From Lachnospiraceae bacterium (GTDB taxonomy: Bacteria > Bacillota > Clostridia > Lachnospirales > Lachnospiraceae): a stretch of 36,147 bases of DNA. The stretch lies in contig JAMPGL010000038.1 of assembly GCA_023663945.1 (NCBI GenBank), forward strand, positions 1 through 36,147. Direction: 5' to 3'. A program made the translations under genes and the position numbers. Below, piece after piece: positions 5,883-13,999 of this stretch (its first letter is position 1; every line of letters starts with the position of its first letter). The notes beneath the pieces were generated by a model. The model made no database searches and was not told the origin of the DNA. It saw only the letters and a list, made by a program, of their open reading frames with translations.

Positions 5883-7511
5883 ATGGGAATTTATGTAAAC
5901 CAGACAGGATACTTTCCAGATGCGGAAAAATTAGCAGTCTCTACTTTTCCATGTAATTTCCAGCTGATTTGTGCCGATACCCAGCACAGTATTTTCGACG
6001 GCACCACCTCACCTGCAAAAGCGGACGCCAGCGCAGGAGAAGATGTTTATACCATTGATTTTTCCAGTGTCCGCACTCCCGGACGCTACTATATTCTTGC
6101 CGGAAACGGTGAAAAATCACACAGCTTTCAAATTGAGGAGCATGTATATGAGGATTTAAAAAGAAGCCTTATGAAAGCGCTTTATTATCAGAGATGCGGA
6201 TGCGCTCTTACCGGGGAACATGCGGGCGTTTACACACACGAGGCATGTCATACGGCGCCTGCTATCTTTCTTGAAGATTATCTTGCCGGGACTTTGGAAC
6301 CGGAACGCTTTGATATGACCGGCGGCTGGCATGATGCCGGCGATTTCGGGCGGTATACTTCCGCCGGTGCGGCCGCCCTCGGGCATCTTTTGTATGCCTA
6401 TGAGCTTTTTCCTCATAATTTACAGACCAATCTGAATATCCCCGAAAGCGGAAACGCACTGCCCGACCTTTTAAACGAATGTCTCTATGAGCTGAAATGG
6501 ATGCTGAAAATGCAGTCTCCTTCCGGAGGATGCTATCACAAGCTTACCTCTTTTAATCATGCTGATTTTATCATGCCCGAAGAGGATCACGCACAGTTTA
6601 TCATTTATCCGGTTTCTTCTATGGCGACTGCCGATTTTGCCGCCGTGATGGCGTTGGCTTCCCGCATTTACAAGGATTTTCTTCCTGATTTTGCCGGGGA
6701 AGCTCTGGCGGCTTCCAAGCGGGCTTGGGACTGGCTGGAAAAGAATCCCTACACAGGATTTCACAACCCGGAGGGCAGTAATACCGGAGAATATGATGAT
6801 GACTGCGACCTCGATGAACGGCTTTGGGCAAGCGCGGAGCTTCTGCGCACCGACAAGGCGAATGCATCCGATTACCTGAAACGATTGCAGGAATACAGCA
6901 AGGCTCCTCTTAGCAAAACAGATTTTGGCTGGACGGATGTCTCAGGATTTGCCGCTCTCACCATCCTCTTTGACCCTTCCCGCTCCGCCGGAGAGCTTAC
7001 CGAAGAATACCGGAAAATCTTATTTCAGGAGGCGGACAGGCTCTGCGGTCTTCAAGAGACTTCCGGTTATCATCTTGCTATGGCTCCTGAGGACTTTGTG
7101 TGGGGAAGCAACATGGTGGTATGCAACCGCTCCATGCTTTTAATCCTTGCCTCTCTGCTTTCTGAGGGGGAAGCTTCCATGCGCTATCGGACTGCCGCCC
7201 TAAATCAGCTTCACTATCTGCTTGGGCGCAACGCGCTTGACATCAGTTACGTGACAGGCTTTGGCGAAAATGCCTTTAAGAATCCTCACAACCGTCCCAC
7301 CTTTGCGGACGGAATTGACCTTCCCATGCCGGGATGGGTCAGCGGCGGTCCCTTTAAAACCCCCTGCGACCCTGCCGCGGAGGCGGCGATTGCCCCGGGA
7401 AGCGCGCCGATGAAATGTTACGTGGATGACGTGGGAAGCTACTCCACCAACGAGATTACCATTTACTGGAACTCCCCGGCGGTATTTATAACCGCATTCC
7501 TAAATCACTGA
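5883..7511 (+). CDS. Glycoside hydrolase family 9, predicted cytoplasmic
   Basis: This 542-residue protein begins MGIYVNQTGYFPDAEKLA, an N-terminal Ig-like (CelD_N) domain of about 85 residues. A GH9 (alpha/alpha)6-barrel follows. The GGWHDAGDFGRYT motif carries the two aspartates (about D151 and D154) expected to position the nucleophilic water. SYSTNEITIYWNSP near the C-terminus carries the proton-donor glutamate (about E524). The substrate-cleft motif NPHNRP is also present. There is no signal peptide, dockerin or carbohydrate-binding module, so it probably acts inside the cell on imported beta-glucan or cello-oligosaccharides; some intracellular GH9 enzymes act on glucosamine oligomers instead. 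The ATG at 5883 is preferred over the TTG at 5877 because GGAGG ends 7 bases upstream. No transporter is adjacent. Confidence 0.9.
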   Translation: MGIYVNQTGYFPDAEKLAVSTFPCNFQLICADTQHSIFDGTTSPAKADASAGEDVYTIDFSSVRTPGRYYILAGNGEKSHSFQIEEHVYEDLKRSLMKALYYQRCGCALTGEHAGVYTHEACHTAPAIFLEDYLAGTLEPERFDMTGGWHDAGDFGRYTSAGAAALGHLLYAYELFPHNLQTNLNIPESGNALPDLLNECLYELKWMLKMQSPSGGCYHKLTSFNHADFIMPEEDHAQFIIYPVSSMATADFAAVMALASRIYKDFLPDFAGEALAASKRAWDWLEKNPYTGFHNPEGSNTGEYDDDCDLDERLWASAELLRTDKANASDYLKRLQEYSKAPLSKTDFGWTDVSGFAALTILFDPSRSAGELTEEYRKILFQEADRLCGLQETSGYHLAMAPEDFVWGSNMVVCNRSMLLILASLLSEGEASMRYRTAALNQLHYLLGRNALDISYVTGFGENAFKNPHNRPTFADGIDLPMPGWVSGGPFKTPCDPAAEAAIAPGSAPMKCYVDDVGSYSTNEITIYWNSPAVFITAFLNH

Positions 7512-7524
7512 AAACTATGCTGAA

Positions 7525-7599
7525 AAGAAAATTGCTTCGCAGTTATCCTAAGAAAACTGCTTCGCAGTTATCCTAAGAAAACTGCTTCGCAGTTATCTT
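7525..7599. repeat. 25-bp tandem repeat, three copies, each with a small hairpin
   Basis: The unit AAGAAAACTGCTTCGCAGTT plus ATCCT is repeated three times head to tail with one or two changes. Each carries AACTGC-TTC-GCAGTT, so the transcript would fold into three identical small hairpins just after the GH9 stop codon. Confidence 0.9.
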
Positions 7600-7623
7600 G
7601 AAAAATCGCTCCTGCTGCATAAC

Positions 7624-7680
7624 AAAAGGCTGTTGTCCGCGTTTCGCTTATTCCTGCGAAACCGTCAGCAGCCTCTTTTT
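7624..7680 (+). terminator. Intrinsic terminator between convergent genes
   Basis: AAAGGCTGTTG and TTTCGC pair with GCGAAA and CAGCAGCCT, followed by CTTTTT. The minus strand also ends in a T-rich run, so it may serve the convergent Hpt-like gene too. Confidence 0.8.
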
Positions 7681-8050
7681 ATGATTCGATTGCCTTTACT
7701 ATCAGGTCTATCTCTTCCCGGTAGATTTGCAAAAAGGCATCATGCCCCTCTGCCGCCTCCTCGTACCTGCCCGCTTTCAGCGCCTCGTTCCGCTCCGACG
7801 CCGCCTGAAACAGCCGGGCGTCTCCAATGGTCTGGGCTACGTTCTTGATTCCGTGAATCTCTATCTGATACCGCTGGAAATCCTGCTTTTGCATGCACTG
7901 CTCCAGAACGGGAAGCTTTTCCTCTCCCTCTTCGGCAGCGCTTTCCAACACTTCCCTGTATATTTCTTCCGACTCGGCGCAGTAGTGCATGCCCTCATCC
8001 ACCAAGAAGCCGTTACTTTCCAGCGTTTTTAGCATTTTTGTCCTTTCCAT
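7679..8050 (-). CDS. Hpt (histidine phosphotransfer)-like domain protein
   Basis: This is an all-helical protein of about 123 residues. The central YQIEIHGIKNVAQTIGD matches the Hpt core H-x-x-K-x-x-x-x-x-x-G, with the histidine as the likely phosphoacceptor. Downstream helices (RLFQAASERNEALKAGRYE...) fit the four-helix bundle. The likely start is ATG at 8050 (GCAGGAAAAGCGG upstream) or at 8035. Either gives an overlap with the end of the upstream gene, so the two are translated together. No receiver domain or kinase is nearby, so a phosphorelay role is inferred from the motif. Confidence 0.6.
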   Translation of the reverse strand: MERTKMLKTLESNGFLVDEGMHYCAESEEIYREVLESAAEEGEEKLPVLEQCMQKQDFQRYQIEIHGIKNVAQTIGDARLFQAASERNEALKAGRYEEAAEGHDAFLQIYREEIDLIVKAIES

Positions 8051-8672
8051 CCGCTTTTCCTGCCTTTTCCTCTTCTGCAACTGCCGTTCCAAAGCTGTCC
8101 ACCATCTTCTCAATCAGCAGCTTTTTAACATATACATCATAGCTTAACATGCAGATAAATGAAAACATCTGCAAAATTTCCTTATCTTCCTCCGGCGACT
8201 CCAAAAAGGTCTCCTTGGAGGCTTCGAACTTCTTAACAATATCCTCTTTTAAACTGGAAACCTCCTCTTCCTCCAGCCGAAACACTTCCTCGTAGACGGC
8301 TCCCAGATCCAGTTCCCCGCTGGTCTGAAAATAATGCTCTGTAATGGGCTTCAGCAGGGTCTGAATATCATTGATCGAGAGGATTCCCTTATAATAATAA
8401 ATAAATATCAGGAGAATCATATGCTCTTTACTGTACTTCTTCTTGACCGGAGGCGGAAGGAGGTCATTCTTTGCATAATTATTGATCATGGTCTTTGTCA
8501 GAATCTTGCCCTCTCCGGGATACCTTGTGGTATTTTTTAACTTCCGCTCCATAAAGGTGGTCACCTGATCCATGTATAAATCAATGTTGGGAATATCGTC
8601 CAGCTCAATATGCTTAATCCGCCCTAAACTGGCTAAAATACTGTTCAGCAGATCGTCCTTATCTATTGTCAT
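8013..8672 (-). CDS. DUF1836 domain protein
   Basis: This 219-residue protein starts MTIDKDDLLNSIL. The ATG at 8672 is preferred since AAGGAGCG lies upstream and the domain starts right after it. The region about 40-130 (YMDQVTTFMERKLKNTTRY, GKILTKTMINNYAKNDLLPPPVKKKYSKEHMILLIFIYYYKG) is the DUF1836 signature, which looks like a MerR-like winged helix-turn-helix. The C-terminal part is acidic and helical, ending in a low-complexity AEEEKAGKADGKDKNAKNAGK tail. It is probably a DNA-binding regulator of unknown targets. It overlaps the Hpt-like gene and is divergent from the YerC-like gene. Confidence 0.75.
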   Translation of the reverse strand: MTIDKDDLLNSILASLGRIKHIELDDIPNIDLYMDQVTTFMERKLKNTTRYPGEGKILTKTMINNYAKNDLLPPPVKKKYSKEHMILLIFIYYYKGILSINDIQTLLKPITEHYFQTSGELDLGAVYEEVFRLEEEEVSSLKEDIVKKFEASKETFLESPEEDKEILQMFSFICMLSYDVYVKKLLIEKMVDSFGTAVAEEEKAGKADGKDKNAKNAGK

Positions 8673-8789
8673 ACAAGTTTCGCTCCTTATCCTGCCTCTC
8701 CGGCGGTCTTCCTTTATCGGTAAAGACATAACAATAATACTATTATATAGTATTTAAAACTACATGACAAGTATCGTTTCCATAGTTTA

Positions 8790-8817
8790 TTGCTTTACTT
8801 TAAAACTTTAATATGTT
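8790..8817 (+). promoter_or_regulatory. Possible promoter of the YerC-like gene
   Basis: TTGCTT (8790-8795) and TATGTT (8812-8817) are separated by 16 bases. Both boxes are only partial consensus matches. Confidence 0.3.
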
Positions 8818-8860
8818 AAAATTCTACTGTATGAATATCGTTACCGGGAGGTATTTTCCT

Positions 8861-9157
8861 ATGAACAAAAAAATACAGACTGCCGCTGTCGATCATCTTT
8901 TTGAAGCAATTTTATGTCTTAAAAACAAAGAAGAATGCTACAGCTTTTTTGAAGACCTGTGCACGGTCAATGAACTGCTCTCCCTCTCTCAGCGCTGCGA
9001 AGTTGCGTCTATGCTGAGAAACCGCAAAACTTATCTGGAGATTGCCGAAAAGACCGGTGCTTCCACAGCCACCATCAGCCGCGTAAACCGCTCCTTAAAT
9101 TATGGGAACGATGGATATGATATGATTTTTGAACGCCTTGAAAAGACAAACGGATAA
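8861..9157 (+). CDS. YerC/YecD family TrpR-like protein
   Basis: This 98-residue protein starts MNKKIQTAAVDHLF; the ATG at 8861 follows GGGAGG. The sequence LCTVNELLSLSQRCEVASMLRNRKTYLEIAEKTGASTATISRVNRSLNYGNDGY matches the helical TrpR/YerC fold. The helix-turn-helix YLEIAEKTGASTATISRVNR gives DNA binding. The family is widespread in Firmicutes, and members are not generally tryptophan repressors. No trp genes are near. The stop codon lies in a hairpin shared with the convergent gene. Confidence 0.88.
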   Translation: MNKKIQTAAVDHLFEAILCLKNKEECYSFFEDLCTVNELLSLSQRCEVASMLRNRKTYLEIAEKTGASTATISRVNRSLNYGNDGYDMIFERLEKTNG

Positions 9158-9177
9158 TCCTCCCAGATTATCCGTTT
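9148..9177. terminator. Hairpin overlapping the stop codons of two convergent genes
   Basis: AAACGGATAATC (9148-9159) and GATTATCCGTTT (9166-9177) form a perfect 12-bp stem with a 6-base loop. The stops of both flanking genes fall inside it. The following T-runs are short and broken, so termination strength is uncertain. Confidence 0.65.
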
Positions 9178-9878
9178 ATGTCTATCAGCAGCATAGGGTC
9201 AATATACACATCATCTTTCATGATCTGATAGCCTAAATCCTGATTATCCTCTCCTATGGAAAATAGGATATAGCCTTTTCCTAACTGTTCGCCGTTTTTA
9301 ACTAACGCCGTCCCGCCGTTGCGGTACACGGACTGGTAGCCGTTGCCGTGGTCAACGATAATCCTGTTTCCATATTCCTCGTCGGCACTCACGCTGATTA
9401 CCGTTCCGGTTCCGCTGGTCACCACATTTACCCCCTGCTGGGCTGTAAAGATCAGCATCGGGTCTCCCTTGTCCGCCTCCCGCAGGGTCGCTGAACCGCT
9501 TAAGGGAAAACCGTGGGGAATCGCATTCTCAACCATCTCCTGGGAAATGGCATCCTCTGTCGCCACCTTCATGCTCACCGCCTCACTGAGAACGGCCACC
9601 TTGTTTGAGAGGGTAGAGTTCTCTACGGATAACGCCTCGTTCTCATCCGTCAGATTATTAATCTGGATAATCTGATTGACTATTTCTGCCCTTGCATCCT
9701 TTAAAGTAATTCCATCGTAAATAACTTTACAGATTGCGGCCACCGCAACCACAAAAAGGACTGCTGCCGCCAATTCTATAAGCGCCGGACTGATGATGTG
9801 CTGTTTCATGGTTCCGTCCTTCTTTTCAGCCACCAATAACAGCGCATATCTATTTCTTTTCTTAGATTGTTGTTCCAT
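9168..9878 (-). CDS. Membrane-anchored M23-fold protein with degenerate catalytic motifs
   Basis: This 236-residue protein starts MEQQSKKRN. The ATG at 9878 is chosen because GGAGG lies 6 bases upstream and the earlier ATG overlaps it. One transmembrane helix lies at about 28-50 (LIELAAAVLFVVAVAAICKVIYDG), then a coiled coil at about 55-100 (INNLTDENEALSVENSTLSNKV), then an M23/LytM-like beta domain (VVTSGTGTVISV, YGNRIIVDHGNGYQSVY, VKNGEQLGKGYILFSIG). The zinc ligands of active LytM enzymes (HxxxD and HxH) are not seen: the first site reads PMLIFTAQQG and the last SIGEDNQ. Like EnvC or NlpD it may be a non-enzymatic activator or structural factor at the cell wall. Its promoter is divergent from the cold-shock gene. 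Confidence 0.75.
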   Translation of the reverse strand: MEQQSKKRNRYALLLVAEKKDGTMKQHIISPALIELAAAVLFVVAVAAICKVIYDGITLKDARAEIVNQIIQINNLTDENEALSVENSTLSNKVAVLSEAVSMKVATEDAISQEMVENAIPHGFPLSGSATLREADKGDPMLIFTAQQGVNVVTSGTGTVISVSADEEYGNRIIVDHGNGYQSVYRNGGTALVKNGEQLGKGYILFSIGEDNQDLGYQIMKDDVYIDPMLLIDING

Positions 9879-9922
9879 CTTCGCCTCCATTCAGCTCTTT
9901 CTTGAGCCGCTCAATTATCTGT

Positions 9923-9951
9923 ATTTTATCACAAGATGTTAAATAGAACAA
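9923..9951 (-). promoter_or_regulatory. Predicted promoter of the M23-like gene
   Basis: TTGTTC (9946-9951), a 17-base spacer and TAAAAT (9923-9928) with a TGTGA extension lie about 45 bases upstream of the start. Confidence 0.55.
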
Positions 9952-10021
9952 CTTTATTTACTATTTCACATGACTAACCCCCCCTAAAACGAAAAATATT
10001 GAAAATTTCGATATTTTTTTC

Positions 10022-10050
10022 TTTACTTTTAAAATCGACTATGTTATTCT
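10022..10050 (+). promoter_or_regulatory. Predicted promoter of the cold-shock gene
   Basis: TTTACT (10022-10027), a 17-base spacer and TATTCT (10045-10050) would give a 5' leader of roughly 50 bases, which is AT-rich and includes an imperfect CTACAATATTTTGTAAC palindrome. Confidence 0.45.
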
Positions 10051-10109
10051 GAAATTGCTACAATATTTTGTAACGGTAACTAATTACTTAATTTTTGGAG
10101 GTATCTACA

Positions 10110-10310
10110 ATGAACAAAGGTACAGTAAAGTGGTTTAACAACCAAAAAGGGTACGGTTTCATCTCTGATGAATCAGGTAACGATGTTTTCGTGCACTACT
10201 CAGGACTTAACATGGAAGGCTTCAAATCTCTCGAAGAGGGCGCTGCTGTAGAGTTCGAAGTAGTGAATGGAGAAAAGGGACCTCAGGCCGTAAACGTAAC
10301 CAAGTTATAA
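10110..10310 (+). CDS. Cold-shock protein, CspA family
   Basis: This 66-residue single cold-shock domain starts [22 protein letters not shown]-1 (KGYGFI) and RNP-2 (VFVHYS) motifs are intact, followed by [13 protein letters not shown]. It binds single-stranded RNA and DNA as a chaperone. GGAGG lies 8 bases before the ATG; an in-frame TTG upstream is not needed. It is monocistronic, followed by a weak ATCGAACGG/CCG...TTCGAT hairpin and later a strong terminator. The family's RNA-thermometer control in the leader is possible but not shown here. Confidence 0.95.
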   Translation: MNKGTVKWFNNQKGYGFISDESGNDVFVHYSGLNMEGFKSLEEGAAVEFEVVNGEKGPQAVNVTKL

Positions 10311-10442
10311 TCGAACGGTTATAACCCATTGATCCGTAATTCGATGTTCCTTTTCTCAATATAAATGATGTAAATGGGGTAAATATTTTACTTATTATTA
10401 TACTTTATATTGGATTTGCAACGTTGTCTTAACAGATTAAGG

Positions 10443-10492
10443 AAAAAACCTATCTCACGTGAGATTCGTCTCATAGAGATAGGTTCTTTTTT
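10443..10492. terminator. Bidirectional intrinsic terminator between csp and hisA
   Basis: ACCTATCTC and TGAGA pair with TCTCA and GAGATAGGT. A-runs before and T-runs after the stem would give T-tracts on both strands. The hisA stop codon starts right at its edge. Confidence 0.8.
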
Positions 10493-11267
10493 ATCCTTTT
10501 ATATAACTGAGCACCTCATCAAGTGCCATCTTGCCGCCGAACAGATCCAGCGCGCTTCCTATGGTAACGTCAATTCTGCCCTGCCCCAGCTTTTTAAGCT
10601 TTTCCAGATCCTTAAAATCATGGACGCCGCCTGCATAGGTTACCGGTATCCTGCAGATTTTTCCAAGCAATGCCGCAAGCTCCTCCTCGATTCCCTCTGC
10701 TTTTCCCTCCACATCCACTGCATGAATTAAAAATTCATCGCAAAATTCTTCCAATTCCTGCAAAGTCTCTTCATTGATGCAGACATCCGTATATTTCTGC
10801 CACCTGTCAGTAACAATATAATAGAGTTTGTCCCTTTTTTTACAGCTTAAGTCAAGCACCAGATGTTCCTTCCCCACCGCGCTGTACAGCTCCTTCAATT
10901 TGTTCCTTTGAAGATGCCCGTCCGCAAAGATATAAGAAGTGACAATCACATGGGAAGCTCCCGCCCGCACAAAGTCCGCCGCATTGTAAGGAGTAATTCC
11001 GCCGCCTGCCTGAAGTCCGCCCGGATACGCCATAAGCGCCAGCATTGCCTGCTGCTTAGTTTTTGGGTAATATTCGCTTCCCTCCGGGTTTAACAGGATC
11101 ACATGTCCTCCCGGAAGATTTTTTTGGCGGTAAAAATTTGCAAAAAATTCTCCGTCCTGATCCGACACAAAGTTTTCGGAGGCATGATCTCCCTCATCGG
11201 TCAGGCTTCCTCCTACAATCTGTTTCACTTTTCCGTTATGAATATCAATACATGGTCTGAACTTCAT
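10491..11267 (-). CDS. hisA: HisA, ProFAR isomerase (eukaryotic-type)
   Basis: This 258-residue TIM barrel starts MKFRPCIDIHNGKVKQIVGGSL, the opening seen in fungal and plant HisA (yeast HIS6-like), which differs from the common bacterial form. The aspartate of CIDIHNGKVKQ and the one in the second half barrel (HAVDVEGKAEG) are the expected acid/base pair. The phosphate-binding GGG and AGGV motifs are present (LQAGGGITPYNA, VTYAGGVHDF). The enzyme opens the ribose ring of ProFAR in step 4 of histidine synthesis in the cytosol. No other his gene is in the window, so it is an isolated copy; the family is known in scattered Clostridia, consistent with old horizontal transfer. Confidence 0.9.
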   Translation of the reverse strand: MKFRPCIDIHNGKVKQIVGGSLTDEGDHASENFVSDQDGEFFANFYRQKNLPGGHVILLNPEGSEYYPKTKQQAMLALMAYPGGLQAGGGITPYNAADFVRAGASHVIVTSYIFADGHLQRNKLKELYSAVGKEHLVLDLSCKKRDKLYYIVTDRWQKYTDVCINEETLQELEEFCDEFLIHAVDVEGKAEGIEEELAALLGKICRIPVTYAGGVHDFKDLEKLKKLGQGRIDVTIGSALDLFGGKMALDEVLSYIKG

Positions 11268-11406
11268 AGAGCAAATCCTTTCTCAAAAAATTTTGTATAC
11301 TTTTTGATCTTTCGTACATAATAACAAAAGAACTGAATATCATGCAGTTCTGTTATAGTAAACGAGATTATTAATGTCGTTAGCTATAGTTATAAGGAGG
11401 TTCATT

Positions 11407-11946
11407 ATGAAAAAAATGAGAAAACTTATTTCGGTATCTCTCGTCCTTACAATGCTTTGCATTCTTACAGCCTGCGGAACTGACAAGAATAACAATGCAA
11501 ACGACATGGCAGGAGCTGCCGGCAACAACTCAACTACAGATAATGGTACTGCCGGAAACGACACTGCCGATAACGGAACTACCGGAAGCGGCGCTGCTTC
11601 GGGCACAGCCGCCGCAAATAACGGCGGTGCCGGAAATATGGCAGGTGAAGACTCAAACGGCATCACAAGTGGTGACGATACCAATACAGGCGGCGGTGTC
11701 GGAGCCTCAAATGACAATCTGAACGATGCCACTGCCGGAACCGGAAATGATGACGGCTCTATTTTGGATGACGCCGGCAATGCCGTCGGTGATGTGGTAG
11801 ATGATATTGCCAATGGTGTTTCCGATCTCACCGATGACGTACTCGGCGACGGCAATGCAAACGGCACAGGCACTAACGGCACAGGAGTAAGCGGAACAAA
11901 CGGCACGGGCACTAACGGCTCCGGCGCCACAGCATCCGCTAAATAG
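11407..11946 (+). CDS. Low-complexity Asn/Gly/Thr-rich lipoprotein
   Basis: This 179-residue protein starts MKKMRKLISVSLVL behind AAGGAGG (the ATG at 11407; the earlier in-frame ATG has no such site). A type II signal peptide ends in LTACG, giving lipidation at about Cys20. The mature part is dominated by Asn, Gly, Thr, Ala and Asp in NGTAGNDTADNGTTGSG-like stretches. One ordered, amphipathic segment stands out (about 120-150: ILDDAGNAVGDVVDDIANGVSDLTDDVLGDG). It ends in TNGTGVSGTNGTGTNGSG. No enzyme motif is visible. It is likely a surface-tethered, disordered protein; the helix could be a membrane or partner-binding element. Function unknown. Confidence 0.8.
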   Translation: MKKMRKLISVSLVLTMLCILTACGTDKNNNANDMAGAAGNNSTTDNGTAGNDTADNGTTGSGAASGTAAANNGGAGNMAGEDSNGITSGDDTNTGGGVGASNDNLNDATAGTGNDDGSILDDAGNAVGDVVDDIANGVSDLTDDVLGDGNANGTGTNGTGVSGTNGTGTNGSGATASAK

Positions 11947-11980
11947 TTATCAGGCCAAAAAGAAATCTGATTATCGAAAG

Positions 11981-12015
11981 CAAGGAGGCACAGCTTATCT
12001 GTCCTCCTTGTTTTT
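11981..12015 (+). terminator. Intrinsic terminator of the lipoprotein gene
   Basis: CAAGGAGG-CA-CAG pairs with CTG-T-CCTCCTTG, followed by TTTTTG, between the convergent lipoprotein and fbp genes. Confidence 0.85.
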
Positions 12016-12018
12016 GAA

Positions 12019-13980
12019 TCACCTTTCTACGATTATTCCGTCTCTGTACGCCTGCAATAGCCGTTCTAACTGTTTGATGGTCTCTCTTAATTCTCTTCCT
12101 ACATCCGTATCCGCAACCCGTATTCTTGTGGGCGCCATTTCCACCACCGTGGAATCCGAAAAAATATCTGACTCATGCAAAATCGCCGCCTCCGTGGATT
12201 CAAAAGGCTCATGAGCCACCAGACGCATTCCATGGGAACTGGCTACCAGCGTATATCCCGCAATTCCGGTCTTACTCTGATATGCCTTTGAAAAACCGCC
12301 GTCTATGATCAAAAGCTTTCCATCGCACTTAATCGGGGTTTCTCCCTTTTTCAGCTCCACGGGAACATGCCCGTTGATAATATGGGACTTATTGGTATCT
12401 AATCCAAATTCCTCCAAAATACGGTTGATGACATCCTCACGGTCTAACAGGGAATAATAGCTGTTCTTGGTCTCCTTATGGGTTTCCGGTTCACTGATAA
12501 AGTAACGCTCGAAGGTTGCCATCTTATCCTTCCCAAATACCGGAGAATTGGGACCTGCCCAGATATACCAGATATAATCCTGCGCCTTCCGCATTCCTGC
12601 CGGGTCGTTCTTGGCATAATAGCCCTTCCGCGCCATATTGTCCAAGACGTCATAAAGCTCTTTTCCTTTATATTTTTTGCCTTCCACATTCACAGACAAG
12701 AACCTGCCGTTTTTGTCCATGGGAACGCATCCGTGATAAAGCAGGTTGGAATTGTGCACCTTATAAAGGCTTCCCTTGGAAAATAAGAAGCGCACGTGAC
12801 GCTGAAGCTTCTCACATTTTAAAAACGCCTGCCGGATTCTCGCCATCACCTGCTCCTCGTCAGGAGTTAAATTATAAGGATCCTCCGGATCCACCGTGGG
12901 AAAATCCGTATCCCGCATGGCATATTCAATCCCGTCCACCATGACGGTTTTCTTTGCATAATCAATCTTGTCAAGGAGAAGGCGGTCGTTCATCTGAAAT
13001 TCCGGATGCTTCTTAATAAGCTGTCCTTCCAGCTTAAACTGAATGATTGCAATCGCCTTGTGGATCTTCATATCCATGCTCAGGTCTTTGGTGTTGTAGT
13101 CCGTATTATATTTGATTGCAAAAACATCGCAGTTGGTATCCTGATAAGTGTCCAGCGCAAAAGTCGCAAGGGGAATCAGGTTGATTCCATAGCCGTCCTC
13201 TAACGTGTCCAGACTGCCGTATCTTGCCGCAATCCGGAGCACCGTGGCAATACAGGGAAGATGCCCGCAGGCGGCTCCCATCCACACAATATCATGATTT
13301 CCCCACTGAATATCCACGGAATGGTAATTCATCAGGGTGTCCATGATGATATAAGGACCGGGTCCCCTGTCGTAAATATCTCCCACAATATGCAGGTGAT
13401 CCACCACCAGCCTTTGAATCAGATTGCACAGTGCTACAATAAACTCCTGCGCCCTGCCAATCCGGATGATGGTGTGGATAATCTCATTGTAATAGCCTTC
13501 CTTATCCGAAACCTCCGCCTTTTCCGTAATCAGCTCTTCAATAATGTATGCAAAATCCTTGGGCAGCGCCTTACGCACTTTAGAACGGGTATACTTGGAT
13601 GCCACCTTTTTGGTAATCTGCACCAGCCGGTGGAGGGTGATCTTATACCAGTCCTCCACATTATCCTCCTCCTGCAATACAATATCCAGCTTTTCATGCG
13701 GATAATAAATCAGCGTTGCAAGAGACTTCTTATCTTTATTGCTCAGCGTATTTCCAAACTGCTCGTCAATCTGCCTGCGCACGGAACCGGAGCCGTTCTT
13801 TAAAACATGGTTAAACTGCTCATATTCCCCGTGAATGTCGGTAAGAAAGTGCTCCGTCCCTTTGGGCAGGTTTAAAATTGCCTGCAAGTTAATGATCTCC
13901 GTAGATGCCGCCGCAATATTGGGATATTGATTTGCAAGGCTTTTTAAGTATTTCAGTTCCATCAATTCCAGTTCGTTCAT
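12019..13980 (-). CDS. fbp: Fructose-1,6-bisphosphatase, class III
   Basis: This 653-residue protein has the length and layout of the Firmicute class III enzyme. Metallophosphatase motifs are present: FLTDIHGEYEQF (DxH), VGDIYDRGPGP (GDxxDRG) and QWGNHDIVWMG (GNHD), with ligand histidines downstream (IINGHVPVE). It removes the 1-phosphate of fructose-1,6-bisphosphate in gluconeogenesis in the cytosol, using Mn2+. It starts 19 bases after dapB and is the third gene of a dapA-dapB-fbp transcript. The pairing of lysine/cell-wall precursor synthesis with a gluconeogenic enzyme is not an obvious pathway link; both feed peptidoglycan precursor supply. Confidence 0.95.
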   Translation of the reverse strand: MNELELMELKYLKSLANQYPNIAAASTEIINLQAILNLPKGTEHFLTDIHGEYEQFNHVLKNGSGSVRRQIDEQFGNTLSNKDKKSLATLIYYPHEKLDIVLQEEDNVEDWYKITLHRLVQITKKVASKYTRSKVRKALPKDFAYIIEELITEKAEVSDKEGYYNEIIHTIIRIGRAQEFIVALCNLIQRLVVDHLHIVGDIYDRGPGPYIIMDTLMNYHSVDIQWGNHDIVWMGAACGHLPCIATVLRIAARYGSLDTLEDGYGINLIPLATFALDTYQDTNCDVFAIKYNTDYNTKDLSMDMKIHKAIAIIQFKLEGQLIKKHPEFQMNDRLLLDKIDYAKKTVMVDGIEYAMRDTDFPTVDPEDPYNLTPDEEQVMARIRQAFLKCEKLQRHVRFLFSKGSLYKVHNSNLLYHGCVPMDKNGRFLSVNVEGKKYKGKELYDVLDNMARKGYYAKNDPAGMRKAQDYIWYIWAGPNSPVFGKDKMATFERYFISEPETHKETKNSYYSLLDREDVINRILEEFGLDTNKSHIINGHVPVELKKGETPIKCDGKLLIIDGGFSKAYQSKTGIAGYTLVASSHGMRLVAHEPFESTEAAILHESDIFSDSTVVEMAPTRIRVADTDVGRELRETIKQLERLLQAYRDGIIVER

Positions 13981-13999
13981 TCCTGTTCAACCTCTTCCT

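Noticed and set aside
11340-11930. 196-residue minus-strand frame opposite the lipoprotein
   Set aside because: It is a shadow: the low-complexity Asn/Gly/Thr codons read backwards as Pro/Val/Ala. The plus-strand gene has a signal peptide, lipobox and AAGGAGG.
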